Shown here: piece by piece, positions 1 to 7,758 of the stretch
Numbering within the stretch: position 1 is the stretch's first letter
Layout of the letters: the number at the start of each line of letters is the position of its first letter
Source of the DNA: Myxococcales bacterium
Lineage (GTDB): Bacteria; Myxococcota_A; UBA9160; SMWR01
DNA: 15,430 nt
Assembly (NCBI GenBank): GCA_022572485.1
Contig: JACZVU010000049.1
Coordinates: 1-15,430, forward strand
Direction of reading: 5' to 3'
The notes under the pieces: model-generated
The model's database searches: none
Told to the model about the DNA's origin: nothing
The model's input: only the letters and a program-made list of their open reading frames with translations
Position numbers and translations under genes: made by a program

Positions 1-734
1 TCGGCGCACGAAGGCATGTAGGAGAGATAACGCCGCGCGGCCGCGATGGCCTCTGGCTCGGACTGCGCGAGCAGGTCGCCACATCCCGAGACCGAACAAT
101 GCATCTTCGCACCGCCCATCTCTTCGAGGCTGGCTTCTTGCCCGATGACTTTTTCGGCCATCCGCGGCGATCCCAGGTACATGCTCGCGTTGCCTTCGAC
201 CATGAAGACCACATCACAAAACGCGGGAATGTACGCCCCGCCCGCCGCCGAAGGGCCCAACAACAGACAGACCTGCGGGACCATTCCGGAAAGCCGTACC
301 TGGTTGTGGAAGATGCGGCCCGCGCCGCGGCGGCCTGGAAACATCTGGATCTGATCGGTGATGCGCGCGCCTGCTGAATCGACCAGATAGAGCAGTGGAA
401 CGCGCAGGCGCTCGGCGCGCTCCTGGATCCGCAGGATCTTTTCAACCGTGCGAGCACCCCAGGATCCAGCCTTCACCGTTGAGTCGTTGGCCATCACACA
501 GACCGGCCGGCCATCGATTGCAGCGCTACCGGTCACGACACCGTCCGCGGGAAGGTCTCCCGCAAGGCTGTTCGCAAACGCGGCGTCTTCGACGAAAGAG
601 TCTTCGTCGAGCAGCAGCTTCAGGCGCTCGCGGCAGAAGAGCTTGCCGTCCGCACGTCTCTTCTCATGGTATTTCGCATCGCCGCCGTGGCGGATTTGCT
701 CGAGTCGCTCGTTGACGTCGGATCCGTACTTCAA
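1..734 (-). CDS. Acyl-CoA carboxylase, carboxyltransferase (beta) subunit, N-terminal part; runs off the left edge
   Basis: This is the biotin-dependent carboxyltransferase subunit of an acyl-CoA carboxylase, which moves CO2 from carboxybiotin to an acyl-CoA in the cytoplasm. The frame is open from the start codon to position 1, giving 244 residues, about half of a normal subunit of roughly 510-540. It begins LKYGSDVNERLEQI. Family features include GKLFCRERLKLLLDED, VCVMANDSTVKAGS, LYLVDSAGARITDQ and the oxyanion-type glycine segment GPSAAGGAYIPAFCD. The start is inferred: TTG at 734 sits 4 nt after GGAGG. An in-frame GTG at 746 is the alternative, and an in-frame TGA lies further upstream. 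HMG-CoA lyase ends 41 nt before the TTG, which suggests the 3-methylcrotonyl-CoA carboxylase of leucine catabolism. However, the visible motifs differ from textbook MCC beta (FLPLQDEVFP, SCTAGGAYVPAM), so I leave the substrate open. Confidence 0.9.
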   Translation of the reverse strand, partial: MKYGSDVNERLEQIRHGGDAKYHEKRRADGKLFCRERLKLLLDEDSFVEDAAFANSLAGDLPADGVVTGSAAIDGRPVCVMANDSTVKAGSWGARTVEKILRIQERAERLRVPLLYLVDSAGARITDQIQMFPGRRGAGRIFHNQVRLSGMVPQVCLLLGPSAAGGAYIPAFCDVVFMVEGNASMYLGSPRMAEKVIGQEASLEEMGGAKMHCSVSGCGDLLAQSEPEAIAAARRYLSYMPSCA

Positions 735-775
735 GGCCCCTCCCACTCTGCGCTCGCCTGTTCACCCGTTCGCGG

Positions 776-1717
776 TCAGCCAGGCTGGCGTGCCCGCTGC
801 CGAGCCCCGAGCCGAGCGCGGTACACGCGCCCCGGTAGCGGCCTGGCCAGAACATCGCGTTCGAGCCAGTGGCTCGCATCCACGAGGGCATCGAGGTCGA
901 TCCCGGTGCGAACGCCCTCGCGCTCGAAGAGATCCACCAAGTCCTCGGTCGCAACGTTACCCGATGCGCCGGGCGCATAGGGGCATCCGCCGAGGCCCGC
1001 GAGAGACGCATCGAAGATCCGCACGCCTTCTTCGAAACCGGCCTGGGCGTTTGCAAGCGCTCGGCCATAGGTATCGTGTAAGTGCAGCGCGATCCGCTCG
1101 ATCGGCACTTCGGAAGCGACCGCCCGCACCAGCTCGCGCAGCTGGCTCGGGTGGCCAACTCCAATGGTGTCTCCAAGCGACACCTCTGCGGCGCCGCGCT
1201 CGGTCAGTTTCCGGGCTAGGTCGACCACCGCGGATACGGCGACCTCGCCCTCGTAGGGGCAACCGCAGACGGTTGACACGTAGGCGCGCACCGCGATGCC
1301 GTCTGCGCGGGCGCGCTTGAAAACCGGCGCGAGGCGTACGAGCTGCTCGTCGATCGAGCAGTTCACATTCTTTTGATTGTGGGTCTCACTCGCGGAGATG
1401 AAGGTTCCCGCGATATCGATCTGACCCGCTGCGCGAAAGCGTTCATAGCCCTTCTCGTTAGGGACCAGCGCGCCGTAGATCACGCCCTGGCTGCGCGGCA
1501 GCGCGGCGACGAGCTCGTCGCCATCGGCCAGCTGCGGAACCCAACTCGGCGCTACGAAGGATGCGACTTCGATCCGACGCAATCCCGATGCAGCCAGCCG
1601 CGCGATCAGCTCGAGCTTTGAATCGGTCGGAACGAATTCGGCTTCGTTTTGAAGTCCGTCCCTGGGGCCGACCTCGTAGATCTCAACGTCCGGCGCGCGC
1701 TCATTGCGTTCGGACAT
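776..1717 (-). CDS. mvaB: Hydroxymethylglutaryl-CoA lyase
   Basis: HMG-CoA lyase cleaves 3-hydroxy-3-methylglutaryl-CoA to acetoacetate and acetyl-CoA, the last step of leucine breakdown. The protein has 313 residues, normal for the TIM-barrel DRE-metallolyase family. Visible residues include the catalytic arginine and metal aspartate in GPRDGLQNE (R19, D20), LGDTIGVGHP near residues 181-190, the metal histidines in LHLHDTYGRA (H212, H214), and the signature loop GLGGCPYAPGASGN with the catalytic cysteine at 245 and the metal asparagine at 253. The ATG at 1717 lies 9 nt after the stop of the 3-hydroxybutyryl-CoA dehydrogenase gene, so the two are probably co-transcribed. A carboxyltransferase gene follows. 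The C-terminal tail (RARLGARQRARQPG) is arginine-rich and probably disordered. The family assignment is firm. A broader role on other branched 3-hydroxyacyl-CoAs cannot be excluded. Confidence 0.95.
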   Translation of the reverse strand: MSERNERAPDVEIYEVGPRDGLQNEAEFVPTDSKLELIARLAASGLRRIEVASFVAPSWVPQLADGDELVAALPRSQGVIYGALVPNEKGYERFRAAGQIDIAGTFISASETHNQKNVNCSIDEQLVRLAPVFKRARADGIAVRAYVSTVCGCPYEGEVAVSAVVDLARKLTERGAAEVSLGDTIGVGHPSQLRELVRAVASEVPIERIALHLHDTYGRALANAQAGFEEGVRIFDASLAGLGGCPYAPGASGNVATEDLVDLFEREGVRTGIDLDALVDASHWLERDVLARPLPGRVYRARLGARQRARQPG

Positions 1718-1726
1718 CCGAAGCGT

Positions 1727-2575
1727 CTACTTGCCGTAGTCGTAGAAACCGCGGCCCGTCTTGCGGCCGAGCCAACCCGTCTCGACACGCTTGACGATCT
1801 CGAGACACGGCGCGTAGCGCGGGTTCCCGTACTCTCGGTAGAGGCTCTGCAAGATCGCGTAGACGACGTCGAGTCCGACCAGATCCGCGAGCTCCAGCGG
1901 TCCCATCGGGTGGTTGCAGCCGCCTTTCATGCAGGCGTCGATTCCCTCCGCGTCAGAAACACCCTCGCTGAGCGCGAAGGCCGCCTCGTTGATCATCGGA
2001 AAGAGCACGCGGTTCACCACGAAACCCGGCAGGTCCTTCACGTCGATCGGTGTCTTGCCCAACGCCTGGGAAAACGCACGCACCGCCGCGACGGTTTCGC
2101 CCGAGGTGCGCAAGCCGCGCACCACTTCTACGAGGCTCATCACCGGAACCGGGTTGAAGAAGTGCATCCCGACGAAGCGCTCAGGGTGCGACACGTACGA
2201 AGCCAATTTGGTCACCGAAAGACTCGAGGTATTCGTCGCAATGATGCAGCGATCACTCACGATGCCGCCCAGCGTCTCGAGCAGATCCTGCTTGAGTTCG
2301 AGATCCTCCGGTGCAGATTCGAGGACGATATCGCATTCCTTGAGTTCTTCGAGCGAGACTGCACCGTGGATCCGGTCCAGGATACCTTCGCTCTGGGCCT
2401 GGGTGAGCTTGTCGCGGCTGACCAGTTTGTCGAGCCCTTTCTGGATCCGGGTGAGGCCCCGCTCTACAGATTCTTGCTTGCGGTTTTGAAAGATCACCTC
2501 GCAGCGAATCTGCGAAGCCACCTGTGCGATCCCACAGCCCATTGTTCCGGTTCCAATGATTCCGATTTTTTTCAT
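1727..2575 (-). CDS. 3-hydroxybutyryl-CoA dehydrogenase (3-hydroxyacyl-CoA dehydrogenase family)
   Basis: This NAD(P)-dependent enzyme interconverts 3-hydroxybutyryl-CoA and acetoacetyl-CoA. The 282-residue length matches the Hbd/PaaH type. The Rossmann motif GTGTMGCGIAQ lies at residues 8-18. The family tetrad is present: serine in NTSSLS (about 117), histidine in MHFFNP (138), glutamate in LVEVVRG (150) and asparagine in GFVVNRV (188). The C-terminal dimerisation domain contains NHPMGPLELADLVGLD and ends GWLGRKTGRGFYDYG. I chose the ATG at 2575, two nt after the thiolase stop, because MKKIGIIGTG is the canonical start; a longer frame reaching into the thiolase gene is less likely. With the thiolase upstream it links acetyl-CoA, acetoacetyl-CoA and 3-hydroxybutyryl-CoA. 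The direction in the cell, beta-oxidation or synthesis, cannot be read from the sequence. Confidence 0.95.
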   Translation of the reverse strand: MKKIGIIGTGTMGCGIAQVASQIRCEVIFQNRKQESVERGLTRIQKGLDKLVSRDKLTQAQSEGILDRIHGAVSLEELKECDIVLESAPEDLELKQDLLETLGGIVSDRCIIATNTSSLSVTKLASYVSHPERFVGMHFFNPVPVMSLVEVVRGLRTSGETVAAVRAFSQALGKTPIDVKDLPGFVVNRVLFPMINEAAFALSEGVSDAEGIDACMKGGCNHPMGPLELADLVGLDVVYAILQSLYREYGNPRYAPCLEIVKRVETGWLGRKTGRGFYDYGK

Positions 2576-2577
2576 GG

Positions 2578-3762
2578 CTAGAGGCACTCCACCGCAAGCG
2601 CGACGGCTTCGCCGCCGCCGATGCACAAGGTTGCGATCCCGCGCTTGAGCTTACGATCCGCGAGCGCGTAGAGCAGCGTGACGAGCACCCGCGCCCCCGA
2701 GCAACCGATCGGATGCCCGAGCGCTACCGCGCCGCCATTCACGTTGACCTTCTCCATCGAGATGCCGTGTTCCTTGGCGGCCGCCATCGTCACGCCCGAA
2801 AAGGCCTCGTTGATTTCGTAGAGATCCCAATCCGACGCCTGGGTGTCGGTCTTCGCGTAGAGCTTCGCGAGCGCGTCGATGGGCGCGAGCGTGAACCACT
2901 TCGGCTCCACAGCGGCCGAGGAATCCGCGATGATGCGCGCGAGCACCTTGTAACCCTTGGCGTTCGCAACCTCTGCCGAGCACACCACGAGGGCAGCCGC
3001 ACCATCGTTGAGCGGCGACGCATTCGCCGCGGTGACCGTTCCATCTCGACCAAAGGCGGGGCGCAGGGTGGAGAACTTGTCGATCTTGCCACGAGCCGGC
3101 TCTTCGTCCTCGTCGATCAGCAGTGGCTCGGCGCGGCGCTGGGGGACTGCCACGGGCACGATCTCCGGCTTGAAACGCCCTTCCGCTTGGGCCGCGAGTG
3201 CGCGGCGGTAGCTGGTGGTCGCGAATTCATCCTGATCCTCGCGGCTGAAGCCGCACTTCTCCGCGAGCAGATCGCCACAGACGCCCATGTGCATGTTGCC
3301 GTAGGGGTCCCAGAGGCCATCCATGATCATCGAATCGAGGATTTCCGCATTGCCAAGGCGGAGCCCCGCGCGCGCTTGGGGAATGATGTAAGGGGCGTTG
3401 GTCATCGACTCCATGCCACCCGCCACCACGACATCGGCCTCGCCGATCATGATTTCGCGCCGCGCGTACATGACGGCCTGCAGGCCCGATCCACAGACCT
3501 TGTTGACCGTCACCGCATGGGTCGAGACCGGAAAATCCGCCTTGATGACACACTGGCGGGCTGGCGCCTGGCCCACGCCCGCCGACAAGACGTTGCCCAT
3601 GATGACGGTGTCGACATCGTCAGGTGTCGCGCCCGCGCGCTTGACGGCCTCACGGACGACCAGCGCTCCGAGATCCGACGCCGAAAGGGGCGACAACGCG
3701 CCCTGGAAGCACCCGACCGGGGTCCGGGTGGCGCTGGCAATCACGACTTCTTTCTGGCTCAT
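2578..3762 (-). CDS. Acetyl-CoA C-acetyltransferase (thiolase)
   Basis: This thiolase condenses two acetyl-CoA to acetoacetyl-CoA or runs the reverse thiolysis. The protein has 394 residues, the usual length for the homotetrameric cytosolic enzyme. The three catalytic elements are present: the acyl-accepting cysteine in VNKVCGSGLQAV (C90), the histidine in GGAVALGHPIGCSG (H350), and the second cysteine in LCIGGGEAVAL (C380). INEAFSG, GGMESMTNAPY and ASPLNDGAAA are further thiolase signatures. The last motif reads CIGGGEA rather than the more usual CIGGGMG or CIGGGQG, which may slightly alter the pocket. The ATG at 3762 is preceded by GGGAGAGG at 4-11 nt, a good ribosome binding site. It is the first gene of the catabolic operon, after a 127-nt gap with a candidate promoter. 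A beta-ketothiolase with longer-chain preference is possible. Confidence 0.95.
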   Translation of the reverse strand: MSQKEVVIASATRTPVGCFQGALSPLSASDLGALVVREAVKRAGATPDDVDTVIMGNVLSAGVGQAPARQCVIKADFPVSTHAVTVNKVCGSGLQAVMYARREIMIGEADVVVAGGMESMTNAPYIIPQARAGLRLGNAEILDSMIMDGLWDPYGNMHMGVCGDLLAEKCGFSREDQDEFATTSYRRALAAQAEGRFKPEIVPVAVPQRRAEPLLIDEDEEPARGKIDKFSTLRPAFGRDGTVTAANASPLNDGAAALVVCSAEVANAKGYKVLARIIADSSAAVEPKWFTLAPIDALAKLYAKTDTQASDWDLYEINEAFSGVTMAAAKEHGISMEKVNVNGGAVALGHPIGCSGARVLVTLLYALADRKLKRGIATLCIGGGEAVALAVECL

Positions 3763-3821
3763 GCGACCTCTCCCTGAAAAGCGGGCAAGCCGTGAGCCGG
3801 GGCGAACCGGAGGGCGTGCCA

Positions 3822-3840
3822 GACCAAAACTGGTCGACCA
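3822..3840. promoter_or_regulatory. Overlapping palindromes at the expected transcription start; candidate operator
   Basis: Two inverted repeats share bases. GACCAAAACTGGTC (3822-3835) has 5-bp arms around a 4-nt centre, and TGGTCGACCA (3831-3840) is a perfect 10-bp palindrome. They abut the -10 box and would cover the start site, the usual place for a repressor operator. GntR-family regulators of the FadR type recognise TGGT-N3-ACCA; here the spacing is N2, so the match is only suggestive. No U-tract follows, so this is not a typical terminator. No regulator gene is visible nearby. Confidence 0.35.
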
Positions 3841-3869
3841 CCCTACACGATCCGAGCCCGCCTAGTCAA
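3840..3869 (-). promoter_or_regulatory. Candidate sigma-70-type promoter for the acyl-CoA operon
   Basis: On the minus strand TTGACT (3869-3864) is followed after 18 nt by TAGGGT (3845-3840). The -35 box matches the consensus at five of six bases. The -10 box is weaker but keeps the first two bases and the last. It lies in the only large non-coding gap of the window, about 80 nt before the thiolase ATG. This is seen by eye only and is unproven; the gap holds no convincing alternative. Confidence 0.45.
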
Positions 3870-3889
3870 TCCGCGGAGAGCTTGCAGGA

Positions 3890-4762
3890 TCAGGAATAGC
3901 CGAGTGATTTCAATCGCTTTGGGTGTTTCGCCCAGCGCGGTTCGACTTTCACCCACAGCTCGAGATGGACCTTTTTCCCGACCAGCCGCTCAATCTCACG
4001 ACGCGCCCGGATGCCGATGCGTTTGACCCGCTGCCCTCCCTTCCCGATCGCAATCTGTTTCTGGGAGCGCCGCTCCACGAGCAGGTCTGCGCGGATCCGC
4101 ACAAGATCCGAGCGCTTCTCGTCGTACTCGACCACCTCGACGGCGAGCGCATACGGAAGTTCCTGGCCGAGTTCTTCGAATGCGGCTTCACGCACCAATT
4201 CGGCGGCCAGAAAGCGCAGCGGCCGATCACTCAGTTGGTCTTCGGGGTAGAGGGGCGGTGACACCGGCAGGCGAGCGACGATGTCCGCCAACAACTCTGC
4301 GAGGCCCTCTCCAGTCCTCGCCGAGATGGATCGCATCGTAGGCGCGGCCACCGGCCACTCGACGTTTCTGCGGTTTTCGAGATCGGCCTTGGTGGACACG
4401 ACGATCACCGGACACCCACGCGCGAGCAATTTCGCGTGCAGCGCGGCATGGTCCTCACCCCAGCCCGTGTAGGGGTCCACGAGCAGCAGGCCCAGATCGC
4501 AGTCCTTCGCCGCGGAATCCACCAGTTCATTGAGCGCGATGTTGAGCGGCCTGGCGCTCTCGTGCATGCCGGGCGTGTCGAAAAAGAGGACTTGGAAGTT
4601 TTCCCGGCTCAGGATTCCGAGGATGCGGCTGCGGGTTGTCTGGGGTTTCGCGGTGACGATCGCGAGTTTCTCGCCGAGCAGCTGGTTGAGCAGTGTCGAT
4701 TTGCCCGCGTTCGGGCAACCGAGAATGGCGACTGCGCCCGCGCGGTGCGGCCCATCAGCCAT
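3890..4762 (-). CDS. era: GTPase Era
   Basis: Era is an essential-type GTPase that binds the 3' end of 16S rRNA and assists 30S subunit assembly. The protein has 290 residues, within the usual range. The N-terminal GTPase domain has G1 GCPNAGKST (residues 15-23), the Era switch segment KPQTTRSRI (39-47), G3 DTPG (62-65) and the G5-region SART (147-150). G4 reads TKAD (124-127) where most Era proteins have NKxD; TKxD is tolerated in other GTPases. The C-terminal KH domain includes IGKGGQRVKRIG and KVHLELWVKV, ending KSLGYS as in other Era proteins. The ATG at 4762 overlaps the end of rnc by 8 bp. The rnc-era pairing is classical and ties rRNA processing to small-subunit maturation. Confidence 0.97.
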   Translation of the reverse strand: MADGPHRAGAVAILGCPNAGKSTLLNQLLGEKLAIVTAKPQTTRSRILGILSRENFQVLFFDTPGMHESARPLNIALNELVDSAAKDCDLGLLLVDPYTGWGEDHAALHAKLLARGCPVIVVSTKADLENRRNVEWPVAAPTMRSISARTGEGLAELLADIVARLPVSPPLYPEDQLSDRPLRFLAAELVREAAFEELGQELPYALAVEVVEYDEKRSDLVRIRADLLVERRSQKQIAIGKGGQRVKRIGIRARREIERLVGKKVHLELWVKVEPRWAKHPKRLKSLGYS

Positions 4763-5474
4763 CTTGCTTCGCCTCCTCAGGCACGCATTTCTTCAGCGCT
4801 TCTGCGGCGGCGGCGCACTCAGCAAGGCGCTTCGATCGCCCCACACCCCGACCCCAAGTATCGCCGCCGATCAAAACCTTCACCGCAAAGCGCGTATCGT
4901 CACCATCTGCGCCGCTATCTCCGACCGCCTCGTAGCGCGGCGTTTGCCGAAAGCGCGCATGGGCCCACTCTTGAAACTCGGTCTTGACATCTCGCCCCTG
5001 GCGAGCGGCATCTCTCGCAAGCGCGGAGCCGTAGACGCGCCGCACAAAAGCCTCCAACGGCGCGAGCCCGCCATCCAGATAGATCGCACCGATCAACGCT
5101 TCGAAACAATCCGCGAGGATCGAGTCCTTGTCGCAACCGCCCGAGCACATTTCCGTACGACCGAGTTTGACAAATCGACCGAGCTCCAGGTTCCGGGCGC
5201 GCTCCGCGAGCGATCTCTGGTTGACCAGCCCCGCGCGGGTTCGGGTCAGGTCGCCTTCGTCCCACTCTGGATGCACTTCGTAGAGAATCTGCGAGACCAC
5301 CAGGTCGAGCACCGCATCGCCAAGAAACTCGAGTCGCTCGTTTCCGCGACCGCCATTTTTCTCATGGGAATAAGAAGTGTGGGCGAGCGCGAGAGCCAAC
5401 AGTTCGCCATCGGCGAACTCGTAACCGAGCACAGCGCTGATCGAAGCCTCGGACGCGCCCTCTTGGTGCGTCAC
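4755..5474 (-). CDS. rnc: Ribonuclease III
   Basis: RNase III cuts double-stranded RNA, processing rRNA precursors and some mRNAs, as a Mg2+-dependent dimer. The protein has 239 residues. The catalytic domain shows the signature NERLEFLGDAVL (residues 45-56) with E49 and D53, and DCFEALIGAIYLDGG (122-136) with D122 and E125, so the four metal-binding acidic residues are in place. A C-terminal double-stranded RNA-binding domain runs from about 161 to 231, beginning DVKTEFQEW and ending GRSKRLAECAAAAEAL. The start is a GTG at 5474, overlapping the mnmA stop as GTGA. The protein ends 8 bp inside era, so the two are probably translationally coupled. There are several cysteines (such as MCSGGCDKD) near the segment between the two motifs, with no known role. 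Confidence 0.97.
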   Translation of the reverse strand: MTHQEGASEASISAVLGYEFADGELLALALAHTSYSHEKNGGRGNERLEFLGDAVLDLVVSQILYEVHPEWDEGDLTRTRAGLVNQRSLAERARNLELGRFVKLGRTEMCSGGCDKDSILADCFEALIGAIYLDGGLAPLEAFVRRVYGSALARDAARQGRDVKTEFQEWAHARFRQTPRYEAVGDSGADGDDTRFAVKVLIGGDTWGRGVGRSKRLAECAAAAEALKKCVPEEAKQDG

Positions 5475-6583
5475 AGCGACTCGGCGATCCAGCCACCACC
5501 CAGAACGGTGTCTCCATCGTAGAAGACGGCGGCCTGGCCCGGAGCAACCGCGCGCACGGGTTCATCGAAGCGGACGGTCGCCCGTCCGTCCGTCTGCGCC
5601 TCGATCAACGCGGGCGCTCCAAGGTGGCGATAACGCACCCGCACCATCGCGCGGACGGCGCGGTTGGGCGGCACCCCCGAAACCCATGAAACACGCACCA
5701 GGCGCGCGCCCTTCGCGTTGAGGTCGTCAACCGTGCCTACCACGACGCGATTGCGCTCGGCGTCGAGCCTAGCGACGTAGAGCGGCCGCTCGGCGGAGAG
5801 GCCGAGCCCGCGACGCTGGCCCACCGTGAAATGATGGATGCCCGGATGTTGGCCGAGCACCTGTCCTTCGCGGTCGACGATCTCCCCCGCGCCGGGCAAG
5901 GCGCCTGGGCGGATCTTTTCGACCGCGCTCGCGTAATCGCCATCGGGCACGAAACAAATCTCCTGGCTCTCGGGCTTGTCGGCAGTCGCCAAGCCGAGTT
6001 CGCGCGCCCGCGCGCGAACTTCTTCCTTTTCGAGTTCGCCGAGCGGGAACTCGATTGCTTTCAGTTGCTCCTGGCCGAGCTCGAACAAGAAATAGGTCTG
6101 GTCCTTCTGTCGGTCAACCGCACAGCGCAAGCGCAGGCGCTTGGTGTCCGGATCGACATCCACCCGGGCGTAGTGGCCCGTCGCCACCCGATCTGCGCCG
6201 AAGACCTCCGCGCGCTCGAGAAGATAGTCGAACTTGAAGCGCGAGTTGCAGGCCACACAGGGAATCGGCGTCCGACCCGAAAGGTAATCGTCCGCGAACG
6301 GGCGGATCACTTCAGCGCGAAAACGCTCCACGTAATTTGCGACATAGAATCGAATGCCGAGGTGGTCGGCAACGCGACGCGCATCGTCCGCGTCGGACAG
6401 CGAGCAACACCGCGACGCTCCACCTGCAAGGTTGAGCGTCACTCCGATGACTTCGCGACCTTCCTCGACGAGCAGAGCCGCCGCCACCGAAGAATCGACG
6501 CCACCCGAGAGCGCGGCAACCACGCGCTCGCGCTTTTGGTTTGTGCGCCCGATCTCGCCAATGGGCTGTCGATCTGCGCTCAT
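5471..6583 (-). CDS. mnmA: tRNA-uridine 2-sulfurtransferase MnmA (TrmU)
   Basis: MnmA makes 2-thiouridine at wobble position 34 of tRNA for Lys, Glu and Gln, using ATP and persulfide sulfur. The protein has 370 residues. The ATP pyrophosphatase motif ALSGGVDSSVAA is at residues 24-35. The two catalytic cysteines are visible: C109 in PCVACNSRFKF and C210 in ESQEICFVPDGDY. ATGHYAR and HHFTVGQRRGLG are further family markers, and a C-terminal beta-barrel domain follows. The ATG at 6583 overlaps the stop of the cysteine desulfurase gene as ATGA. That pairing predicts that the desulfurase supplies MnmA with sulfur directly, as with YrvO and MnmA in Bacillus. rnc follows with another 4-bp overlap. 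Confidence 0.97.
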   Translation of the reverse strand: MSADRQPIGEIGRTNQKRERVVAALSGGVDSSVAAALLVEEGREVIGVTLNLAGGASRCCSLSDADDARRVADHLGIRFYVANYVERFRAEVIRPFADDYLSGRTPIPCVACNSRFKFDYLLERAEVFGADRVATGHYARVDVDPDTKRLRLRCAVDRQKDQTYFLFELGQEQLKAIEFPLGELEKEEVRARARELGLATADKPESQEICFVPDGDYASAVEKIRPGALPGAGEIVDREGQVLGQHPGIHHFTVGQRRGLGLSAERPLYVARLDAERNRVVVGTVDDLNAKGARLVRVSWVSGVPPNRAVRAMVRVRYRHLGAPALIEAQTDGRATVRFDEPVRAVAPGQAAVFYDGDTVLGGGWIAESL

Positions 6584-7728
6584 GCGCCCACCGCCCGCCG
6601 CGCACGTTCGACCAGGTCCGGCAGGCAGCTGAGCACGTAATCCAGCTGCGCGGCATCGTTGCCATGGCCAACGCTGAAGCGCAGCGATCCACGCGCGGAC
6701 TCCGCTGAACGGCCCATCGCGACCAAGACCTTCGACGGCTCAATCGAACCCGAATGACACGCGGTCCCTGATGATACCGCGATCCCCTCGACGTCGAGAG
6801 CCTGCAACAGCAATTCGCCCTTCGCCCCCTCGAATTCCACATTCAGGGTGTTTGGAAGCACGCGGTCGGCCGAGCCGTTGCGCCGCACGCCAGAAATCTT
6901 GGCGTGAATTCCCTCCCAGAGGCGGTCGCGCAGCCTGCCGTAATCGCGCATCCGATCGGGCAACTCCTTCTCCGCCAGCTCACAGGCCACGCCGAGGCCA
7001 ACAATGGACGCAACATTTTCCGTTCCCCCGCGCCGCCCCCGCTCTTGCGGGCCTCCGCGCAGAATCGGCTCGAAGGCCGGATCACCGCGCGCGATCAGGC
7101 ACCCCACACCCTTTGGCCCGTTGAATTTATGGGCGGACAGAGACAGGAAGTCGACCGGGACATCGCGAAGGTCGATGGGAACCTTGCCAATCGCCTGGGT
7201 CGCGTCGGCGTGAATCGGAATTCCCCTCTCGCGCGCGAGCGCCGCAATGCGCTCCATCGGTTGCAGCACACCCGTCTCGTTGTTCGCCCAGAGAATCGAC
7301 ACGAGCGCCGTATCCGACTCGATCGCTTGCTTCAATCGCGCCTCGTCGAGTCGGCCCTCAGAGTCAACCCCGACCCGCGTCACCCGCCAGCCCTCGCGCT
7401 CGAGGGCTTCGAGCGGCGCCTCGACAGATGGATGCTCGACGGCGGATGTCACGAGGTGCCGACCCGCGCCCGAGCGCGCACGCGCCAGTCCGAGCAGCGC
7501 GATATTGTTGGCCTCCGTGGCACCGGCGGTGAACAGCACATCTTCCGCTTCTACGCCGATGAGGGATGCGACCGATTCGCGCGCGCGGTCCAGCGCAGCA
7601 CGAGCACTGCGCCCTTCCTCGTGAACACTCGACGGGTTGCCGTGTACACCGCGTAGAACGCGAACCATGGACTCGACGACCTCGTTGCGAACGGGCGAGG
7701 TGGCATTGTGATCGAGGTAGACGCGCAT
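6580..7728 (-). CDS. Cysteine desulfurase, NifS/IscS class
   Basis: This PLP enzyme converts cysteine to alanine and carries the sulfur as a cysteine persulfide. The protein has 382 residues and opens with the typical YLDHNATSP. PLP-site residues are present: H99 in AVEHPS, the aspartate and glutamine in HADATQAIGK (173-182), and the Schiff-base lysine K201 in SAHKFNGPKG. The persulfide cysteine is C324 in SSGTACHSGS. The ATG at 7728 follows the YihY-like gene by 30 nt, with an AGGTGA ribosome binding site just upstream. mnmA overlaps its end by 4 bp. No iscU, iscA or ferredoxin gene follows, so the local role is more likely tRNA thiolation than a dedicated Fe-S assembly operon, although it may also serve Fe-S clusters. 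The exact subtype (IscS, NifS or YrvO) is not assigned. Confidence 0.95.
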   Translation of the reverse strand: MRVYLDHNATSPVRNEVVESMVRVLRGVHGNPSSVHEEGRSARAALDRARESVASLIGVEAEDVLFTAGATEANNIALLGLARARSGAGRHLVTSAVEHPSVEAPLEALEREGWRVTRVGVDSEGRLDEARLKQAIESDTALVSILWANNETGVLQPMERIAALARERGIPIHADATQAIGKVPIDLRDVPVDFLSLSAHKFNGPKGVGCLIARGDPAFEPILRGGPQERGRRGGTENVASIVGLGVACELAEKELPDRMRDYGRLRDRLWEGIHAKISGVRRNGSADRVLPNTLNVEFEGAKGELLLQALDVEGIAVSSGTACHSGSIEPSKVLVAMGRSAESARGSLRFSVGHGNDAAQLDYVLSCLPDLVERARRAVGA

Positions 7729-7758
7729 TGCTTCACCTACGCTAGAAGGGGCGCGACG

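Larger units (their letters stand above)
3763..3889 (-). other. Intergenic region between era and the thiolase gene
   Basis: This 127-nt gap separates the housekeeping array from the acyl-CoA operon. It contains the candidate promoter and palindromes described separately, and the thiolase ribosome binding site at its low-coordinate end. I looked for a rho-independent terminator for the era transcript and found no GC-rich stem followed by a U-tract. The upstream array may therefore end by another mechanism or read through into the thiolase operon. No small ORF or RNA gene is supported here. Confidence 0.7.

Noticed and set aside
448..1320. A 290-codon plus-strand frame across the carboxyltransferase and HMG-CoA lyase genes
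   Set aside because: It spans two genes and the gap between them in antisense, and its product is an arginine-rich string without homology signs.
2713..3777. A 354-codon plus-strand frame opposite the thiolase gene, and a similar 310-codon frame at 1649-2581
   Set aside because: Both are rich in Arg, His and Asp, lack motifs and ribosome binding sites, and mirror well-supported minus-strand genes.
3822..3835. The inverted repeat GACCAAAACTGGTC as a terminator for era
   Set aside because: The stem is only 5 bp and no U-tract follows on the minus strand; its position beside the -10 box fits an operator better.
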